Shown here: piece by piece, positions 51,896-61,949 of the stretch
How positions within the stretch are numbered: the first letter of the stretch is position 1
How the letters are laid out: every line of letters begins with the position of its first letter
Assembly: GCF_008122505.1 (NCBI RefSeq)
Contig: NZ_VSSB01000001.1
Span: 2,774,891 to 2,838,890 of the forward strand
Origin: Agromyces mariniharenae
GTDB taxonomy: Bacteria > Actinomycetota > Actinomycetes > Actinomycetales > Microbacteriaceae
Reading direction: 5' to 3'
DNA: 64,000 bases
Translations under genes and position numbers: made by a program
The notes under the pieces: generated by a model
What the model saw: the letters and a program-made list of their open reading frames with translations, nothing else
Database searches by the model: none
What the model was told of the DNA's origin: nothing

Positions 51896-53437
51896 CTAGT
51901 CCCGCGTTCCCGCTGCGTCCCGCTCATACACGGCGACGCGGGACGACTCGATCGGATGCACCGCGGTGAGGACGAAGCCGTGCTCGCGCAGCACGGCGAC
52001 GTCGGGGTCCGCGCCGCGACGGCTCCGCAGCACGACGAGGACGCGATCGACGCCCTCGAGGCGATGGTCGACCGCCGAGAGGGGCGCCGTGACGTCCCAC
52101 AGCCCGTCGGTCTCGTCATGGGAGCGGACGAGGGCCAGGTCCACGAGACCGTGGAAGCCCTCGGGATACGTGTACATCGCGAGGCGGGGCCGGCGGGACG
52201 GTCGCACGCTCTCGTCGAACACGATCCCGTCGCCGACGACCGAGTGCTCCGCGACGACGGCGGAGACCGTCTGCCAATCGGTGCCGAAGTTCTTCGCGTA
52301 GGGGAGGCGCTGGTCGACGATCGCCGGGAGCGCGAGCGCCGCGATCAGGGCGGCGGCGATGACGTGCGACCGCCGCCACGGCAGCACGGAGACGCCGACG
52401 GAGATCGCGATGGCCGCAGCGGGCGCCGTCAGCACGAGATAGCGCGCGGTGTACACCGGCGTCGCGAACGCGGTGACGAGCAGCAGCGCAGCGGCGGGGA
52501 TCACCGCCCATGCCGCGCTCAGCACGAGCAGGCGCGTGCGTCCGCGCCACGACGGGTCGTGCCGGTGGACGGCGGCGGCGGCGACGCCGATCGCGATGAG
52601 GGCCCAGCCGGCGAACGCCAGCATCGGCAGCATGAACCACGGCGCGACCAGCACCGTCTCGAGGGTCACGGCGGGCTGGCGGCCACGGAAGGCGACCTGC
52701 CGTCGTTGCAGCACGGCGATCACGCAGATCGGCACCGCCAGCACCACGGCGCAGGACCATGCGAGGAGGAAGGAGCGGATCCGCGGCGTTCGGATCTCGC
52801 GCTTGCGGCGGTCGAGCGTCCAGGCGACGACGGCGACGACGTGCACCGGCACGAGGAGGATGACGTACAGGAAGAGGTACGTGCCGACGGCGAGGCCGAC
52901 GGCGTAGCCCCACCACCACGCGCCCCGAGCCCGCCCGTCGACGAGGCGCAGCATCAGCAGGGTCAGCCAGACCGCGAGGGCGACCGCGAACGGCGTCGGC
53001 CGGGCTTCGACGGCGACCTGGGCGACCCGCGGCAGCACGGTGAACACGGCGGCCGCGACCACCGCGATCCAGCATCCCGCCGACGTGCGCACGAGCAGGT
53101 AGAGGCCCGCGGCAGCCGTCCCGATGGCGAGCCCCGAGGGAAGTCGAAGGGCGAACGGCGAGATGCCGACGAGGTCGATCCAGAAGTGCAGGAGGGCGTA
53201 GTAGAGCCCGTGGACGGCATCCACCGTGCCGAGCATCGCGAAGAGCGACGGCCAGTCCCGCTGCGCCGACATGATGCTCGCGGCCTCGTCGCCCCACAGT
53301 GAGGGGATCCACGAGCCGGCGAGCGCGACCGCGGCGGAGGCGCTGCCGACGACGGCGGCGACGCGGGCGTCACTCCACGTGGCCGCGGAACGTGCCGACT
53401 CCGCCGACGGAGTCGCGAAGGTCAACACCTCGGCCAT
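51896..53437 (-). CDS. GT-C-type membrane glycosyltransferase (GT39-like)
   Basis: 513 residues with about 9-11 transmembrane helices. The first extracytoplasmic loop holds SLWGDEAASIMSAQRDW, the acidic GT-C motif, and a C-terminal soluble domain follows (from about 395). This is the layout of polyprenyl-phosphate-sugar transferases such as protein mannosyltransferases and ArnT. GAGGGG lies eight bases before ATG 53437. The acceptor is unknown. The gene is divergent from the MFS transporter gene. Confidence 0.85.
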   Translation of the reverse strand: MAEVLTFATPSAESARSAATWSDARVAAVVGSASAAVALAGSWIPSLWGDEAASIMSAQRDWPSLFAMLGTVDAVHGLYYALLHFWIDLVGISPFALRLPSGLAIGTAAAGLYLLVRTSAGCWIAVVAAAVFTVLPRVAQVAVEARPTPFAVALAVWLTLLMLRLVDGRARGAWWWGYAVGLAVGTYLFLYVILLVPVHVVAVVAWTLDRRKREIRTPRIRSFLLAWSCAVVLAVPICVIAVLQRRQVAFRGRQPAVTLETVLVAPWFMLPMLAFAGWALIAIGVAAAAVHRHDPSWRGRTRLLVLSAAWAVIPAAALLLVTAFATPVYTARYLVLTAPAAAIAISVGVSVLPWRRSHVIAAALIAALALPAIVDQRLPYAKNFGTDWQTVSAVVAEHSVVGDGIVFDESVRPSRRPRLAMYTYPEGFHGLVDLALVRSHDETDGLWDVTAPLSAVDHRLEGVDRVLVVLRSRRGADPDVAVLREHGFVLTAVHPIESSRVAVYERDAAGTRD

Positions 53438-53534
53438 CGCCATCGCCCCTCGTTCGAGCGTACGCCGAGCAGTCGTCGTCCGGAACGGACCGGGCCTTCC
53501 GAGCGGCTCGGCACCCGGGCATAGGCTGGTCGGG

Positions 53535-55052
53535 ATGTCGCAACCGCCAACGCCCGCGCCGCAGCCGCCCACGCTGTCGATCCCGCTGTCCGATGCCAAG
53601 CGCTGGCGCGCCTACTGGGTGTGCGTGGCGGTCGCGGGACTCACGATCCTCGACCTCTCGAAGGTCAACGTCGCGCTGCCGTCGATCGAGTCGGCGTTCG
53701 ACGCGAGCTCGACCGAGCTGCAGCTCATCGTCTCGGGCTACGTGCTGACGTTCGGCCTCACGCTCGTGCCCGCAGGTCGCATCGGCGACCAGCGATCGCG
53801 GCGCACGCTCTTCGTCATCGGCCTGACCCTCTTCACGCTCACGAGCCTCGCCTGCGCCCTCGCGCCGAACGGCATCGTGCTCCTCGTCGCGCGGCTCCTG
53901 CAGGGCGTCGCGGCCGGCATCCAGATGCCCCAGGTGCTCGGGATCATCCAGCAGCTCTTCCGGGGCCCCGAGCGCGGCAAGGCGTTCGGCCTGTTCGGCG
54001 CAACCATCGGCATCGCGACCGCGTTCGGCCCGACGCTGGGCGGCCTCGCCATCGCGATCGGCGGCCCCGAAGACGGTTGGCGCGGCATCTTCTGGATGAA
54101 CGTGCCGCTCTCGCTCATCGCGATCGCGCTCGCGCTGTGGCTCCTTCCCGAGACACGGCTCCCGTCGACGCGGAAGCTGCAGCTCGACCCGGTCGGCCTC
54201 CTGCTGTTCGGCATCACCGTGGTGGCGCTCATGTGGCCGTTCCTCTTCACCACGGGCTCGCCGACCGACAACCCCGCGCGGTGGTGGCTGCTCGTCGTGT
54301 TCGTGTTCGCCGCCTCCGCGTTCGTCGCGTGGGAGCGCCACTACGCGGCGACCGGCAAGCATCCGCTCGTGCCGCTCTCGCTGTTCGGCGTGAGCTCCTA
54401 TCGCAACGGCACGGTGCTCGCGTCGGCGTACTTCGCCGCCGCGCCGTCGATGTTCCTGCTCACCACGCTCTACCTGCAGCACGGTCTCGGCCTCGCACCC
54501 GTCTTCGCCGGGATGGTGAGCATCGGCTTCGCACTCATGAGCGCCATCTCGTCCTGGATCGGCGGCAACCTCGTGAACCGGCTGGGCAGGCCGCTCGTCG
54601 TCTGGGGCCTCGCGACCGTGCTCCTCGGCATCGGCTTGCTCGTGCTCGCGGCGCTGTACACCCCGGCCGACCTCACGCCCTGGGCCATGGCCGGTGCGAT
54701 GGTCATCGCCGGCTTCGGCGGCGGCCTCGTGATCTCGCCGAACCAGACGCTCGCGCTCGCCGACATCCCGGTGAAGCAGGGCGGCCTGGCCGGCTCGGTG
54801 GGCCAGCTCGGGCAGCGCATCGGCACCGCGGTCGGCACGGCCGTCGCGCTGTCGCTCTTCTACGCCACGATCTACCGCGAGACGGGCACGGCCGACACGC
54901 AGGACCTCGCGGTGTACCACGACGCGTACGGCTTCGGCATGACCGCCGTCGCGCTCTTCGTCGCGATCGCGTTCGGTGTGGGCCTGCTCGACCTCGGCGC
55001 GCGTCGCCGGCAGCAGCGCTCGCTGTCGCGCGCGACGGAGGAGCTCGAGTAG
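53535..55052 (+). CDS. MFS transporter, DHA2 (EmrB/QacA) family
   Basis: 505 residues, 14 predicted transmembrane helices. Motifs: VNVALPSIESAF after TM1 (motif D1), GRIGDQRSRRTLFVIG (motif A), LLQGVAAGIQMPQVLGI (motif B) and GIATAFGPTLGGL (motif C), so it is a drug:H+ antiporter class protein. TAGGCT lies 7 nt before the ATG. Substrates are unknown; single-gene multidrug exporters of this class are common in soil actinobacteria. Confidence 0.92.
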   Translation: MSQPPTPAPQPPTLSIPLSDAKRWRAYWVCVAVAGLTILDLSKVNVALPSIESAFDASSTELQLIVSGYVLTFGLTLVPAGRIGDQRSRRTLFVIGLTLFTLTSLACALAPNGIVLLVARLLQGVAAGIQMPQVLGIIQQLFRGPERGKAFGLFGATIGIATAFGPTLGGLAIAIGGPEDGWRGIFWMNVPLSLIAIALALWLLPETRLPSTRKLQLDPVGLLLFGITVVALMWPFLFTTGSPTDNPARWWLLVVFVFAASAFVAWERHYAATGKHPLVPLSLFGVSSYRNGTVLASAYFAAAPSMFLLTTLYLQHGLGLAPVFAGMVSIGFALMSAISSWIGGNLVNRLGRPLVVWGLATVLLGIGLLVLAALYTPADLTPWAMAGAMVIAGFGGGLVISPNQTLALADIPVKQGGLAGSVGQLGQRIGTAVGTAVALSLFYATIYRETGTADTQDLAVYHDAYGFGMTAVALFVAIAFGVGLLDLGARRRQQRSLSRATEELE

Positions 55053-55106
55053 CCACGCGCCGCCGGTGAGCCCCGGGCTCGCCGGGTCGCTCCGCCGGCG
55101 CACTCG

Positions 55107-55802
55107 TCAGCGGATCGCCAGGATCCGCGCCCGCTCCTCCTTGGGATAGTGCTCGATGGCCGCGCGCAGCGCGACGCGCGGCATCGTCGCGGCGTGCCCC
55201 TCGACGAACGCCGTGAGCCGGTCGCGGTCGACGTCGCCCGCGGAGCGCAGCACCCAGCCGAGCGCCTTCTGCACGAGCGGCTCGGGGTCGTCGACGAGCG
55301 TCTCGGCGAGCCCGAACGCATCGTCGACCTCGCCGCGCTTGAGGAACGCGAACGTCGCCACGAGCGCGGTGCGGCGCTCGGGCCAGAATCCGGATGCCGC
55401 GAGCCGGGCGAGCGGCGCCCGGTCGCGATCGAGCAGGTGGCCGCCGACCACCTGCTGCGCGGCGAGGTCGACGAGGTCCCACTGGTCGATGCGGTCGTGC
55501 CGTCGGAGGTACAGCTCGTAGAGCTCGGCCCGCCGTTCGGAAGACGTGCGGCGGTGCGCCGCGGACTTGCCCATGATGCTGCACGCGAGCGCCCGCACCT
55601 CGTGCGTCGGCTGCTCGAGCAGCGCCTCGAGCTCCGCGACGGGCAGGTCGAGCGCGGTCTTCGCGAGGTCGAACACGGCGCCCATCCGCACCCCGATGAA
55701 CGGCGCGTCGGGGTCGGGCGCGAAGTACCGCGTGTACTTCTCGCGCTCCTCGGCGGTCGCCATGCCCTCGAGCGTCGCGGTGAGTGTCGCGGCATCGGTC
55801 AT
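55107..55802 (-). CDS. DNA alkylation repair protein (AlkD-like)
   Basis: 231 residues of HEAT-like helical repeats, with KYTRYFAPDPDAPFIGVRMGAVFDLAK at the start and landmark motifs RRTALVATFAFLKRGEVDDAF and KALGWVLRSAGDVD. The catalytic-type Trp/Asp region QWDLVDLAA is present. AlkD removes positively charged alkylated bases without flipping. It lies between two MFS genes, on the same strand as the second. Confidence 0.88.
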   Translation of the reverse strand: MTDAATLTATLEGMATAEEREKYTRYFAPDPDAPFIGVRMGAVFDLAKTALDLPVAELEALLEQPTHEVRALACSIMGKSAAHRRTSSERRAELYELYLRRHDRIDQWDLVDLAAQQVVGGHLLDRDRAPLARLAASGFWPERRTALVATFAFLKRGEVDDAFGLAETLVDDPEPLVQKALGWVLRSAGDVDRDRLTAFVEGHAATMPRVALRAAIEHYPKEERARILAIR

Positions 55803-55845
55803 CGTGCCCCCCCGATCGGCCGCGCCCCGCCGGCGGCCCCGGGAC

Positions 55846-57294
55846 TCAGCGTACGACGGCGGCGCCCTCGGCGGCGGGCGCGTCGGAGAACGCGAGCTTG
55901 GGCACGAAGGCGAGCAGCACGGCGGCGACGGCCGCGGTCACGCCGCACACGAGCCACACGGTGACGTAGCCGGCGAACGAGCCGGCGGTCGATGTCGCCG
56001 CCTCGCCGGCCGCGCCGAGCAGCGCGATGCCGAACACGCACGACGCGATCGCGCCGCCCACGGTCTTCACCGAGTTGGTGAGTCCCGTGGCGACGCCGGT
56101 CTGGTGCGCGGGCGCCGCCGCGGCCGCCGCGGCGGGCAGGGCGGCCACGAGCGCACCCGACCCGATGCCGGCGATGATCATGTTCGCTAGCACCTGGGCG
56201 TACCCGTCGTGGAACGGCAGGAACAGGAGGTAGCCGAGGGCGACGAGCGAGCTCGCGCCGATGAGCGCGATGCGCGGGGTGATCCAGCGGGTCACGAGGG
56301 GGAACAGCATGGCGCCGACGACGAGGGAGAGCACGTAGGCGCCGACGAGGAGGGAGGTCTGGAAGCTCGTGGCGCCGAGCCCGTAGCCGACCTCCGCGGC
56401 ATCCGTGCGCGCGAACGTGGAGAGCGGCGCCTGCGCGCCGAGCACGCTGACCCCGAAGAGGCCCGCGGTGAGGAACACCGGCCAGAGCGACGGCGAGCGG
56501 AACATGCGCACGTCGATGAGCGGGTCGGGGTGGCGCAGCTCCCAGCGCGCGAACGGCACGACGAGCAGCACGCCGAGCGCCACGAGCGCCCAGCTGAGCA
56601 GGTCGGCGGGGCCGTTCAGGCGCATGAAGCTGAGGCCGCCCGTGAGCGCCAGGAGTGCGAGCGAGATGAGGACGAGGCCGACGGTGTCGAGCGTGCCGCC
56701 CGCGAGGTCGGGCGACTCCTTCACGCCGAACCACACGACGAAGAAGCACGCCACGACCGCGATCGCGGGCACCAGCAGGAGCACCGTCATCGGCAGCACG
56801 TCGGCCAGCGCGCCCGCCGAGAGGGCGCCGGCGATGGCTCCGAGCTCGAGTGCCGCGACGAGGAGGCCGGCCGCCTTGCGGGTCATCGCGGCCGGGCGCT
56901 CGGCCGAGCGGCTGCGCGACCAGATGAGCGCGACTTCGAGCGGCAGCCAGACCACGTAGAAGCCCTGCAGCGCCCACGCGACGAGGAACACCCAGAACTG
57001 GTCGGTGAACGCCAGCGCCGTCGAGGCCACCGCCGTGATCGCCGTCGACCACATGAGCATGCGCTTGTGGCCGACCATGTCGCCGAGCTTGGCGAACGCG
57101 GGCACGACGAGCGCCGACAGCATGAGCTGCGTGCCCTCGAGCCAGTTCACGTCGGCGTCGTGGATGCCGAGGTGCCGCGCGATGTCGGTGAGCAGCGGCG
57201 TGTAGTAGCCCTGCAGGATGCCGCTCGTGAACTCGACGAACGCCAGGAAGCCGACGATGGCGGCCACCGGTCCGAGTCTGGCAGCGCGCGTCAT
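55846..57294 (-). CDS. MFS transporter, 14-helix type
   Basis: 482 residues, about 14 transmembrane helices. Motifs: GDMVGHKRMLMWST (motif A-like), YYTPLLTDIARHLGI and a C-terminal VATGLTNSVKTVGGAIASCVFG (motif C-like). AAGGAG lies five bases before ATG 57294. It is a different branch from the DHA2 protein upstream, with TM1 reading AIVGFLAFVEFTSGILQGYY. Substrate unknown. Confidence 0.88.
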   Translation of the reverse strand: MTRAARLGPVAAIVGFLAFVEFTSGILQGYYTPLLTDIARHLGIHDADVNWLEGTQLMLSALVVPAFAKLGDMVGHKRMLMWSTAITAVASTALAFTDQFWVFLVAWALQGFYVVWLPLEVALIWSRSRSAERPAAMTRKAAGLLVAALELGAIAGALSAGALADVLPMTVLLLVPAIAVVACFFVVWFGVKESPDLAGGTLDTVGLVLISLALLALTGGLSFMRLNGPADLLSWALVALGVLLVVPFARWELRHPDPLIDVRMFRSPSLWPVFLTAGLFGVSVLGAQAPLSTFARTDAAEVGYGLGATSFQTSLLVGAYVLSLVVGAMLFPLVTRWITPRIALIGASSLVALGYLLFLPFHDGYAQVLANMIIAGIGSGALVAALPAAAAAAAPAHQTGVATGLTNSVKTVGGAIASCVFGIALLGAAGEAATSTAGSFAGYVTVWLVCGVTAAVAAVLLAFVPKLAFSDAPAAEGAAVVR

Positions 57295-57325
57295 CGGGGC
57301 TCCTTCGGGTGGGGGTGGATTCACC

Positions 57326-58729
57326 CTAGTGCAGCGGATGCCCCGCCTCCGCCACGCGCGGATGCCCCGGCACCGCGGCCGCGGAACCGACCGCGTTCAC
57401 CGACTCGAGCAGCGCCCGGTGGAACCGCTCGCCACGCTCGAGGCTGTCGATCGTCACGTGCTCGTCGACCCCGTGGATCGCCGCCCGCTGGCCCGCCGTC
57501 ATCGCGATCGGGGCGAAACGGAACACGGCCGGCGAGAACCGGTGGAACCACCGCGAGTCGGTCGCCGCCATCATGAGGTACGGCGCGGTGATGGCGCCGG
57601 GATACGACGCGTCGACGGCGGCGGCGATCGCGGCGAACTGCGCGGTGTCGGTCGGGGACTCGGGCGACGGGTCGCTGCCCTCGACCACCTGGACGTCGAC
57701 GGCCGGGTCGCCGACCACGCGCCGCACGCGGGCCGCCGTGGTGCCGACCGTCTCGCCCACCGCGATCCGCAGGTTGAGCGTGGCCGCCGCGCGTGCCGGG
57801 AGCACGTTGGGCGCCGACCCGCCCTCGAGCATGGTCGCGGCGATGGTCGTCCGCACGAGCGCCGCGGGCTCGCCGTCGAGGCGTGCGAACAGCCGCGCGG
57901 TCAGCCACGGCGTCGCGGCGAGCACGCGCAGCGCGAGGCGGACCGGACCGCGGGTGTGCGGCGCGAACGTCGACAGCATCGTGCGCAGCGACCGCGGCGT
58001 GCGCTTCGGGAACGGGTTCGGCGACAGGCGGTGCACCGCGCGCGCGATGCGGGCGGTGGCCGTGGTCGCGGGCGGCGTCGACGCGTGGCCGCCCTCGCCG
58101 AGCGCCGAGAGCCGCACCGTCACGATGCCCTTCTCGCCCACGCCGACCATGGCGGCCGGCACGTGCACGAACGGCAGCGGCGCGTCGACGACGGCGCCGC
58201 CCTCGTCGAGCACGAGCCACGGGATGATGCCGCGATCCTGGAACAGGTCGGCGGCGGCCCGGGCGGCGGCGCCGTGGCTCTCCTCGTTGCCGCCGAACGA
58301 GAGGTACACGTCGCGCTCGGGCACGAATCCGTCGGCGAGCATGTTCTCGACGGCCTCGAGGATCACGAGCAGCGGGCCCTTGTCGTCGAGGGTGCCCCGG
58401 CCCCAGACGGAGCCGTCGTGGATGCGCCCCTCGAAGGGCGGGAACGTCCAGCCGTCGTCGTCGACGGCCGGGACGACGTCGAAGTGGGCCATCAGCACGA
58501 CGGGGTCGTCGTCGCCCGAGCCGCGCCAGCGGTAGAGCAGCCCGACGTCGGTGACCTGCTCGAACGCGAGGCGCTCGTGCACGAGCGGGTAGAGCTCGGC
58601 GACGAGGTCGCGGAACCGGTCGAAGTCGGCGAGGCCGCGCTCGTCGAGCTCGGCCGACACCGTCGGCAGCTGCACCATGCGCGAGAGGCGCTCGGCGGCG
58701 CCGGGCCGCACGGTCACGGGGTCGGGCAT
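57326..58729 (-). CDS. M20/M28-family zinc peptidase
   Basis: 467 residues with the di-zinc M20 site: H in LMAHFDVVP, D in GRGTLDDKGPL, E in GGNEESHG, D in VLDEGG and H in a C-terminal RWFHRFSP. A dimerisation lid occupies the middle (about 200-320). It resembles carboxypeptidase-S-like dipeptidases. TATGGT lies exactly 6 nt before ATG 58729, with GGAGCA in between, so both leaderless and led translation are possible. Confidence 0.92.
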   Translation of the reverse strand: MPDPVTVRPGAAERLSRMVQLPTVSAELDERGLADFDRFRDLVAELYPLVHERLAFEQVTDVGLLYRWRGSGDDDPVVLMAHFDVVPAVDDDGWTFPPFEGRIHDGSVWGRGTLDDKGPLLVILEAVENMLADGFVPERDVYLSFGGNEESHGAAARAAADLFQDRGIIPWLVLDEGGAVVDAPLPFVHVPAAMVGVGEKGIVTVRLSALGEGGHASTPPATTATARIARAVHRLSPNPFPKRTPRSLRTMLSTFAPHTRGPVRLALRVLAATPWLTARLFARLDGEPAALVRTTIAATMLEGGSAPNVLPARAAATLNLRIAVGETVGTTAARVRRVVGDPAVDVQVVEGSDPSPESPTDTAQFAAIAAAVDASYPGAITAPYLMMAATDSRWFHRFSPAVFRFAPIAMTAGQRAAIHGVDEHVTIDSLERGERFHRALLESVNAVGSAAAVPGHPRVAEAGHPLH

Positions 58730-58772
58730 TGCTCCACCATATTCGAGCGGATGCCGCGGCGGCGGGCGGTGC

Positions 58773-59426
58773 TCAGGCCGCGAGGTGCGCGGCGGGCGCG
58801 AGCAGCGCCGAGAGCTCGGTCGACGAGAGCTCGCGACCGAACGCCGGATGCCCCGGTTCGAGCGCCCGGCCGGCGGCGAGCGGACCGCCGTCGACGGCGT
58901 CGAAGCCGATGTCGTCGATGATGCGCGCGAGCACGGCACGCGCCTCGGGGTCGTCGCCGACCACGGCGATGGCACGGCGCAGGGGCGACCCCGCGTCCAT
59001 GCTGTCGTCCTCCATCTCGTGGTAGCCGAGGTGGTTCAGCGACTTCACGACGCGCGCCAGCGGGTTCCTGGCCGCGTTGATCTCGCTCGTCGAGCGCTCG
59101 TCGGCGTCGACCGAGTCGATGTGGCCGTCGACCGGCGGCCAGTAGTTCATGGCGTCGACGACGACCTTGTCGCCGAAGTCCTCCCACGGCACCGTGCCGG
59201 CCTTGCCGAACGGCACGGCGACGATGATGACGTCGGCCTCGGCCACGAGCTCGGCGGGCGGGAGCACGCGGGCGCCGGGAGCGACCACCGAGACGAGCAG
59301 GTCGAGCGCGGTCTGCCGCGGCGAGCCCGTGATGCGGACCTCGTACCCGGATGCCACGAGGAGTCGGGCGAGCGCGGTGCCCACCTTCCCCGCACCGAAG
59401 ATGCCGATGACCGGCCGGTCCGTCAC
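58773..59426 (-). CDS. NADPH-dependent F420 reductase-like protein
   Basis: 217 residues of the F420H2:NADP+ oxidoreductase (Fno) family: the Rossmann motif IGIFGAGKVGTALARLL, ITGSPRQTA for NADP, and VVDAMNYWPPVDGHID, KSLNHLGYHEME later. Actinobacteria use F420, and the LLM flavoprotein next door could be its partner. Start GTG 59426 has GGAGG seven bases upstream; GTG 59432 is too close to it. Confidence 0.88.
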   Translation of the reverse strand: MTDRPVIGIFGAGKVGTALARLLVASGYEVRITGSPRQTALDLLVSVVAPGARVLPPAELVAEADVIIVAVPFGKAGTVPWEDFGDKVVVDAMNYWPPVDGHIDSVDADERSTSEINAARNPLARVVKSLNHLGYHEMEDDSMDAGSPLRRAIAVVGDDPEARAVLARIIDDIGFDAVDGGPLAAGRALEPGHPAFGRELSSTELSALLAPAAHLAA

Positions 59427-59598
59427 GTCCACGCCTCCATTCTCGCCGACGCGCTGGATCCGTACGCCGACACCCACCGGCAACGCCCCGGCGTCGCCGC
59501 GCATTCCCACGCCGCCGCGCATTCCGGCGCGGGCGCCGGGGGAATAGTCTCGGGCTCACGGGGGTTCCGGTGGGATGCGTACGCATGGAGACGCGGAG

Positions 59599-60732
59599 AT
59601 GAGGCAGGACATGGCCGAGCGCTACGAATTCGGACTCGACACCTTCGGCGACGTGACGGTCGCGGCCGACGGGTCGACGCTCACGCACGCGCAGGTGCTG
59701 CGCAACGTCGTCGACGAGGCGGTGCTGGCCGACCGGCTGGGTCTCGACTTCTTCGGCGTGGGCGAGCACCACCGGCACGAGTTCGCCGTCTCGGCGCCGG
59801 AGGTCGTGCTCGGCACCATCGCCGGCCGCACCGAGCGCATCCACCTCGGCTCGGCCGTCACCGTGCTGAGCTCCGACGACCCCGTGCGGGTGTTCCAGCG
59901 CTTCGCCACGCTCGACGGCCTCTCGGGCGGCCGCGCGGAGGTCATCCTCGGACGCGGCTCGTTCATCGAGTCGTTCCCGCTCTTCGGCTTCGAGCTCAAC
60001 CAGTACCAGGAGCTGTTCGAGGAGAAGCTCAACCTCTTCTCCGAGCTGATCACGCAGGAACCGGTCACGTGGACGGGCGAGCTGCGCGCACCGCTCACCG
60101 ACCAGCTCGTCTACCCGCCCGTCGAGCACGGGCACCTGAAGACGTGGGTCGGCGTCGGCGGCAGTCCCGAGTCGGTCGTCCGCGCCGCACACTACGGCCT
60201 GCCGCTCGTGCTGGCGATCATCGGCGGCAGCCCCGCCCGCTTCGCGCCCCTCGCCGACCTCTACCGCCGCGCCCTCGACCAGTTCGGCCACCAGCCGCAG
60301 CCCGTCGCCGTGCACTCGCCCGGCTTCATCGCGGACACCGACCAGGAGGCGCTCGACACGCTCTGGCCGCACTACAAGGTCATCATCGACCGGATCGGCA
60401 AGGAGCGCGGCTGGGGCCCCGTGACCCGGGAGCACTTCGAGGGCGAGGCGGGACCGAACGGCGCGCTCTACGCCGGATCGCCCGAGACCGTCGCGCAGAA
60501 GATCGCCGCGGCGATGCGCGCGATCGGCGCCGTCCGCTTCGACCTCAAGTACTCGAACGGCACGCTGCCGCACGAGGCGATGATGGGCAGCATCGAGCGG
60601 TACGGCACCGAGGTCGTGCCCCGCGTGCGCGAGCTCCTCGCGGCTTCCGATGCGGCCGACGCCGAGCTCGACGCGCTCGCCGCGGCGGACCGGGCGGATG
60701 CCGCGGCCGCCGCCGAGCAGCCCGCGGAGTAG
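59599..60732 (+). CDS. LLM-class flavin/F420-dependent oxidoreductase
   Basis: A 377-residue luciferase-like TIM barrel. Motifs RYEFGLDTFGDVT, LGLDFFGVGEHHRHEFAVSAPEVVLG, HLGSAVTVLSSDDPVRVF and a C-terminal Ala/Glu-rich tail identify the family. ATG 59599 was chosen because GGAG lies eight bases upstream; ATG 59611 (MAERYEFG) is close behind and also possible. It is divergent from the F420-reductase-like gene, so they may share F420 chemistry. Confidence 0.9.
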   Translation: MRQDMAERYEFGLDTFGDVTVAADGSTLTHAQVLRNVVDEAVLADRLGLDFFGVGEHHRHEFAVSAPEVVLGTIAGRTERIHLGSAVTVLSSDDPVRVFQRFATLDGLSGGRAEVILGRGSFIESFPLFGFELNQYQELFEEKLNLFSELITQEPVTWTGELRAPLTDQLVYPPVEHGHLKTWVGVGGSPESVVRAAHYGLPLVLAIIGGSPARFAPLADLYRRALDQFGHQPQPVAVHSPGFIADTDQEALDTLWPHYKVIIDRIGKERGWGPVTREHFEGEAGPNGALYAGSPETVAQKIAAAMRAIGAVRFDLKYSNGTLPHEAMMGSIERYGTEVVPRVRELLAASDAADAELDALAAADRADAAAAAEQPAE

Positions 60733-60748
60733 TCGGCCCGGGAGTCCG

Positions 60749-61939
60749 TCAGGCGGTTCCGGGCGCCGGCTTGGCCGCTCGGCGCCGCACTGCCGCGCGG
60801 AACCACGCGGCGTCGGGGACGCGTGCGAGGAACGTGCCCGCGATGATCGTGATGAGCACGTAGGCCGTGGCGAGCGGGGCGATGCCCGGCGCGACGCCGG
60901 CCGTCACCGCGATGCCCGCGATGACGATGGAGAACTCGCCGCGCGGCGCGAGCGCGAAGCCCGCGCGCCACTGGCCGAGCGTGCCGACCCCGGCTCTCCG
61001 CGCGGCGTACGCGCCCGAGATGAGCTTCGTGACGATCGTCACGATCGCGAGCCCCAGGGCGGGCAGGATCATCGGCACGAGCTTCGACGAGTCGGAGGTC
61101 AGGCCGAAGAACACGAAGAACGTCGCGGCGAACAGGTCGCGCAACGGCGTGAGCACGGCGCTCGCGTTGGCCGCGACCCGCCCCGACAGCGCGATGCCCA
61201 CGAGGAACGCGCCGACGGCGGCCGACACGCCGACCTGGGCGGCGAGGCCCGCGACGAGCATCGTGAGGCCGAGGACGCCGAGCAGCAGCGGCTCGTACTG
61301 GTCGGCGGGGAACAGCCGCGACACGAAGTGCCCGTGCCGCAGGGCCACGTAGAGGATGAGGGTCACGACGGCCACGGCGATCGCGACCGAGATCGCCCCT
61401 TGCAGCACGCTCACGCCGATGACGATGGCCGAGAGCACCGGCAGGTAGAACGCCATCGCGAGGTCCTCGATGACGAGGACGGCGAGGATCGCCGGCGTCT
61501 CGCGGTTCGACAGGCGACCGAGGTCGCGCAGGAGCTTCGCGATGACGCCCGACGATGACACCCAGGTCACGCCGGCCAACGCGACGGCGGCCACCGGACC
61601 CCAGCCGAGCAGGAGCGCCATCGCTGCGCCGGGGAGCGCGTTCGACAGTGCGTCGACGATGCCGGGCACGCGGGCCGACTTCAGGCTGCCGAAGAGCTCG
61701 GTCGCCGTGTACTCGAGCCCGAGCAGCGCGAGCAGCAGGATGATGCCGATCTCGGAACCGGTCTGCAGGAACTCCTCGCTCGCGTCGAGCGGCACGAAGC
61801 CGCCCTCGCCGAAGGCGAGGCCGAGCAGGAGGTAGAACGGGATCGGCGAGATCCCGATGAGGAGCGCGAGACGCCCCAACAGGCTCATGCCGAGAAGCAG
61901 CGCGCCGACTTCGATGAGGAGCAGCGTGGTCTCGTGCAT
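60749..61939 (-). CDS. Cation/proton antiporter, CPA2 (Kef/KhtU-like)
   Basis: 396 residues, about 12 transmembrane helices, ending in a basic cytoplasmic tail. The ion-site region VIEDLAMAFYLPVLS and the N-terminal PFYLLLGLAFGEG are typical of CPA2 (KhtU/KefB) antiporters. It sits 10 bp after its putative regulatory subunit, so the pair is KhtTU-like and would exchange K+ (or Na+) for H+. Convergent with the LLM gene. Confidence 0.92.
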   Translation of the reverse strand: MHETTLLLIEVGALLLGMSLLGRLALLIGISPIPFYLLLGLAFGEGGFVPLDASEEFLQTGSEIGIILLLALLGLEYTATELFGSLKSARVPGIVDALSNALPGAAMALLLGWGPVAAVALAGVTWVSSSGVIAKLLRDLGRLSNRETPAILAVLVIEDLAMAFYLPVLSAIVIGVSVLQGAISVAIAVAVVTLILYVALRHGHFVSRLFPADQYEPLLLGVLGLTMLVAGLAAQVGVSAAVGAFLVGIALSGRVAANASAVLTPLRDLFAATFFVFFGLTSDSSKLVPMILPALGLAIVTIVTKLISGAYAARRAGVGTLGQWRAGFALAPRGEFSIVIAGIAVTAGVAPGIAPLATAYVLITIIAGTFLARVPDAAWFRAAVRRRAAKPAPGTA

Positions 61940-61949
61940 GCGGCCCGCC